Assembly (NCBI GenBank): GCA_021772875.1
Contig: JAJFLD010000062.1
Location: 1-6,307, forward strand
Origin: Ghiorsea sp.
GTDB taxonomy: Bacteria; Pseudomonadota; Zetaproteobacteria; Mariprofundales; Mariprofundaceae
DNA: 6,307 bases
Direction: 5' to 3'
A model generated the notes under the pieces. It was not told the origin of the DNA, ran no database searches, and saw nothing but the letters and a program-made list of their open reading frames with translations. Positions 5,412 to 6,307 of the stretch are shown in pieces; within the stretch, counting starts at the first letter, position 1; every line of letters starts with the position of its first letter. Made by a program: the position numbers and the translations under genes.

Positions 5412-5591
5412 TTAGTTTTCTTTAAAATCGAGAAAAATATTGGTCGCCAAAGCTCTCATGTCTTGTTGAGATGAAGGTACGACATCAAAGTATAGCGTTT
5501 GCTTGATGTGATGTTGAGTCATTATAAACACGTGATAAAAACCTTGGGTTGCGATAGCTGAAATTGCACGACTATATTTTTCATAACGCAC
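5412..5591 (-). CDS. Small ORF, 59 residues, upstream of membrane protein
   Basis: An open frame from GTG at 5591 to TAA at 5412-5414 encodes VRYEKYSRAISAIATQ, then FYHVFIMTQHHIKQTLYFDV and a tail ending NIFLDFKEN. It looks like an ordinary soluble protein: mixed charged and aromatic residues with no repeats or low complexity. I know no family for it. It has no Shine-Dalgarno, but TATACT (5601-5596) sits so that transcription would start on or near the GTG, so a leaderless mRNA is possible. ATG at 5522 (36 residues) is an alternative. The next gene's ribosome binding site begins right at this stop codon, as in an operon. It could instead be the 3' remnant of a longer gene, though the frame is closed by TAG at 5607-5609. 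Confidence 0.45.
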   Translation of the reverse strand: MRYEKYSRAISAIATQGFYHVFIMTQHHIKQTLYFDVVPSSQQDMRALATNIFLDFKEN

Positions 5592-5595
5592 TAAA

Positions 5596-5623
5596 GTTAG
5601 TATATTCTACTCACCAAAGCCAA
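5596..5623 (-). promoter_or_regulatory. Possible promoter for the 59-residue ORF and membrane protein
   Basis: On the - strand TTGGCT (5623-5618), 16 bases and TATACT (5601-5596) make a fair sigma-70-type promoter. The start would fall at about 5589-5591, on the GTG of the small ORF. The 98-base gap to 5690 is a divergent intergenic region. On the + strand I see no convincing promoter, although AT-rich boxes such as TATAAA (5632-5637) are present. Confidence 0.35.
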
Positions 5624-5689
5624 TTACTTAATATAAAATCTTGCTTCATTGTGTGCTTTATCAGTTTTAAGTACGGAAGGGGAGATTGT

Positions 5690-5770
5690 ATGGGGTTTCA
5701 GTTTAATTCAGGGTCTTTTTTGTTGGTAATCATTGTTTGTGAGGAAGACAATACCTCCAGTGCGAGATAA
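5690..5770 (+). CDS. 26-codon ORF, possible leader peptide
   Basis: ATG at 5690 is preceded by a very strong Shine-Dalgarno, GGAAGGGGAG (5675-5684), five bases away. The peptide is MGFQFNSGSFLLVIIVCEED followed by NTSSAR. It has a hydrophobic core (FLLVIIVC) and an acidic, polar tail. It ends five bases before the ATG of the folding-factor gene, whose own start has almost no ribosome binding site, so translation of the second gene may depend on this one. The frame is open further upstream, but only this start has a ribosome binding site. It is either a genuine small membrane peptide or a coupling leader. It has no regulatory codon run. Confidence 0.45.
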   Translation: MGFQFNSGSFLLVIIVCEEDNTSSAR

Positions 5771-5775
5771 ACAGG

Positions 5776-6307
5776 ATGTCTGAGTATAACACTAAAATGA
5801 AGATATTTAGGGCAACTTTTCTTTTGATTATTTTGCTTATAGTTGCAAGCACTTGGTGGCCAGAAGAACCTAACTCCCCAGCTACTGTAGCAGTTGTTGG
5901 CGATACTAATATCAGCCAGCAAGATATCACTTATCAAATCGCAGTAGCTCATGTTTATGGGGAGACCATACAGCCACCGACTGCTTTGCTCGCGCTCATT
6001 CAGGAAGCACAACAAAATGAAGTTGCCCATCGTGTAGGGGTGAAGGTGAGTCGAGATGAGATGGATGATTTTTCTCCAGATGCAGCAGAAAATGGTGAAT
6101 CATCAGGGGTGATTTTAGCAATAAGAATCGTGTTTGATGGCGAGGATGATGCTTATAGACGCATTTATTTAGAGCCTAAGCTTTTGCAACAAAAATTACG
6201 GGGTTGGTTTAGTCGCGATGCGAAAATCCAACAAATACCACACTCATTTATTGAGCAGGCCTATGTCCAAGTGAAAGCAGGAGAAAGCTTTGAACAGGTG
6301 GCACAAG
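5776..6307 (+). CDS. Membrane-anchored SurA/PpiC-like folding factor, N-terminal part
   Basis: The frame runs off the window after 177 codons. An N-terminal anchor (about residues 10-28, TFLLIILLIVASTWW) is followed by ATVAVVGDTNISQQDI (36-51), the conserved opening of SurA_N and PpiC-type proteins. The helix TALLALIQEAQQNEVAHRVGVKVSRDEM (69-96) is also typical. The last visible part, AYVQVKAGESFEQVAQ, resembles the parvulin motif in which A..i..G..F..vA occurs, so a peptidyl-prolyl isomerase domain may begin at the edge. Its catalytic residues are outside the window. Known role of the family: folding or cis-trans prolyl isomerisation of exported proteins, here at the periplasmic face of the inner membrane. 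The start is ambiguous: ATG 5776 has only AGG directly in front, and ATG 5797 (MKIFRATF) would also keep the anchor. No earlier ATG is in frame. It follows the 26-codon ORF by five bases. Confidence 0.75.
   Translation, partial: MSEYNTKMKIFRATFLLIILLIVASTWWPEEPNSPATVAVVGDTNISQQDITYQIAVAHVYGETIQPPTALLALIQEAQQNEVAHRVGVKVSRDEMDDFSPDAAENGESSGVILAIRIVFDGEDDAYRRIYLEPKLLQQKLRGWFSRDAKIQQIPHSFIEQAYVQVKAGESFEQVAQ

Noticed and set aside
5564..5689. Upstream extension of the 26-codon ORF to 68 codons
   Set aside because: It starts without a ribosome binding site in AT-rich DNA and overlaps the opposite-strand small ORF. ATG 5690 has the strong site.
5698..6030. 110- and 66-codon - strand frames
   Set aside because: They are antisense shadows of the SurA/PpiC-like gene, whose + strand frame has clear domain features.

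Overview
The window looks like a proteobacterial accessory region at about 43% GC, with one GC-richer island. A gammaproteobacterium is my best guess. It rests on two REP-associated (RayT-type, Y1/HUH) transposase genes, a leucine-rich-repeat protein kinase of a type common in Proteobacteria, Shine-Dalgarno-led genes and Gram-negative signal peptides. I cannot name the genus.

Positions 1-1510 hold two adjacent but dissimilar RayT-type genes on the + strand. The first is cut by the window edge and is followed by 2.5 copies of a 14-bp palindromic tandem repeat. The second is complete and lies between near-perfect inverted repeats, the left one overlapping its likely promoter. Convergent to it, at 1533-2162, is a 2OG-Fe(II) dioxygenase gene of clearly higher GC that looks acquired. 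Positions 2163-2581 contain no gene I can support. Positions 2582-2903 hold a broken small heat-shock protein (Hsp20) gene that keeps an excellent ribosome binding site but carries a deletion, frameshifts and a stop codon.

From 3002 to 5591 everything is on the - strand. In transcription order these are: an unrecognised 59-residue ORF (5591-5412, too short for most gene callers), a 97-residue three-helix membrane protein (5398-5105), an exported PepSY-domain protein (4855-4433) and a 440-residue cytoplasmic LRR-Ser/Thr kinase fusion (4324-3002). The kinase gene's Shine-Dalgarno lies in the 3' arm of a perfect 9-bp inverted repeat, which suggests translational control. The first two genes look like a pair. 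The PepSY and kinase genes have their own leaders.

From 5690 the + strand resumes with a 26-codon ORF that has a strong ribosome binding site. It ends five bases before a membrane-anchored SurA/PpiC-like folding-factor gene that runs off the window. I see no CRISPR array, tRNA or rRNA. The most unusual items are the kinase fusion with its leader hairpin, the repeat architecture of the RayT genes, the GC-rich oxygenase insert, the hsp20 pseudogene and the two overlooked small ORFs.
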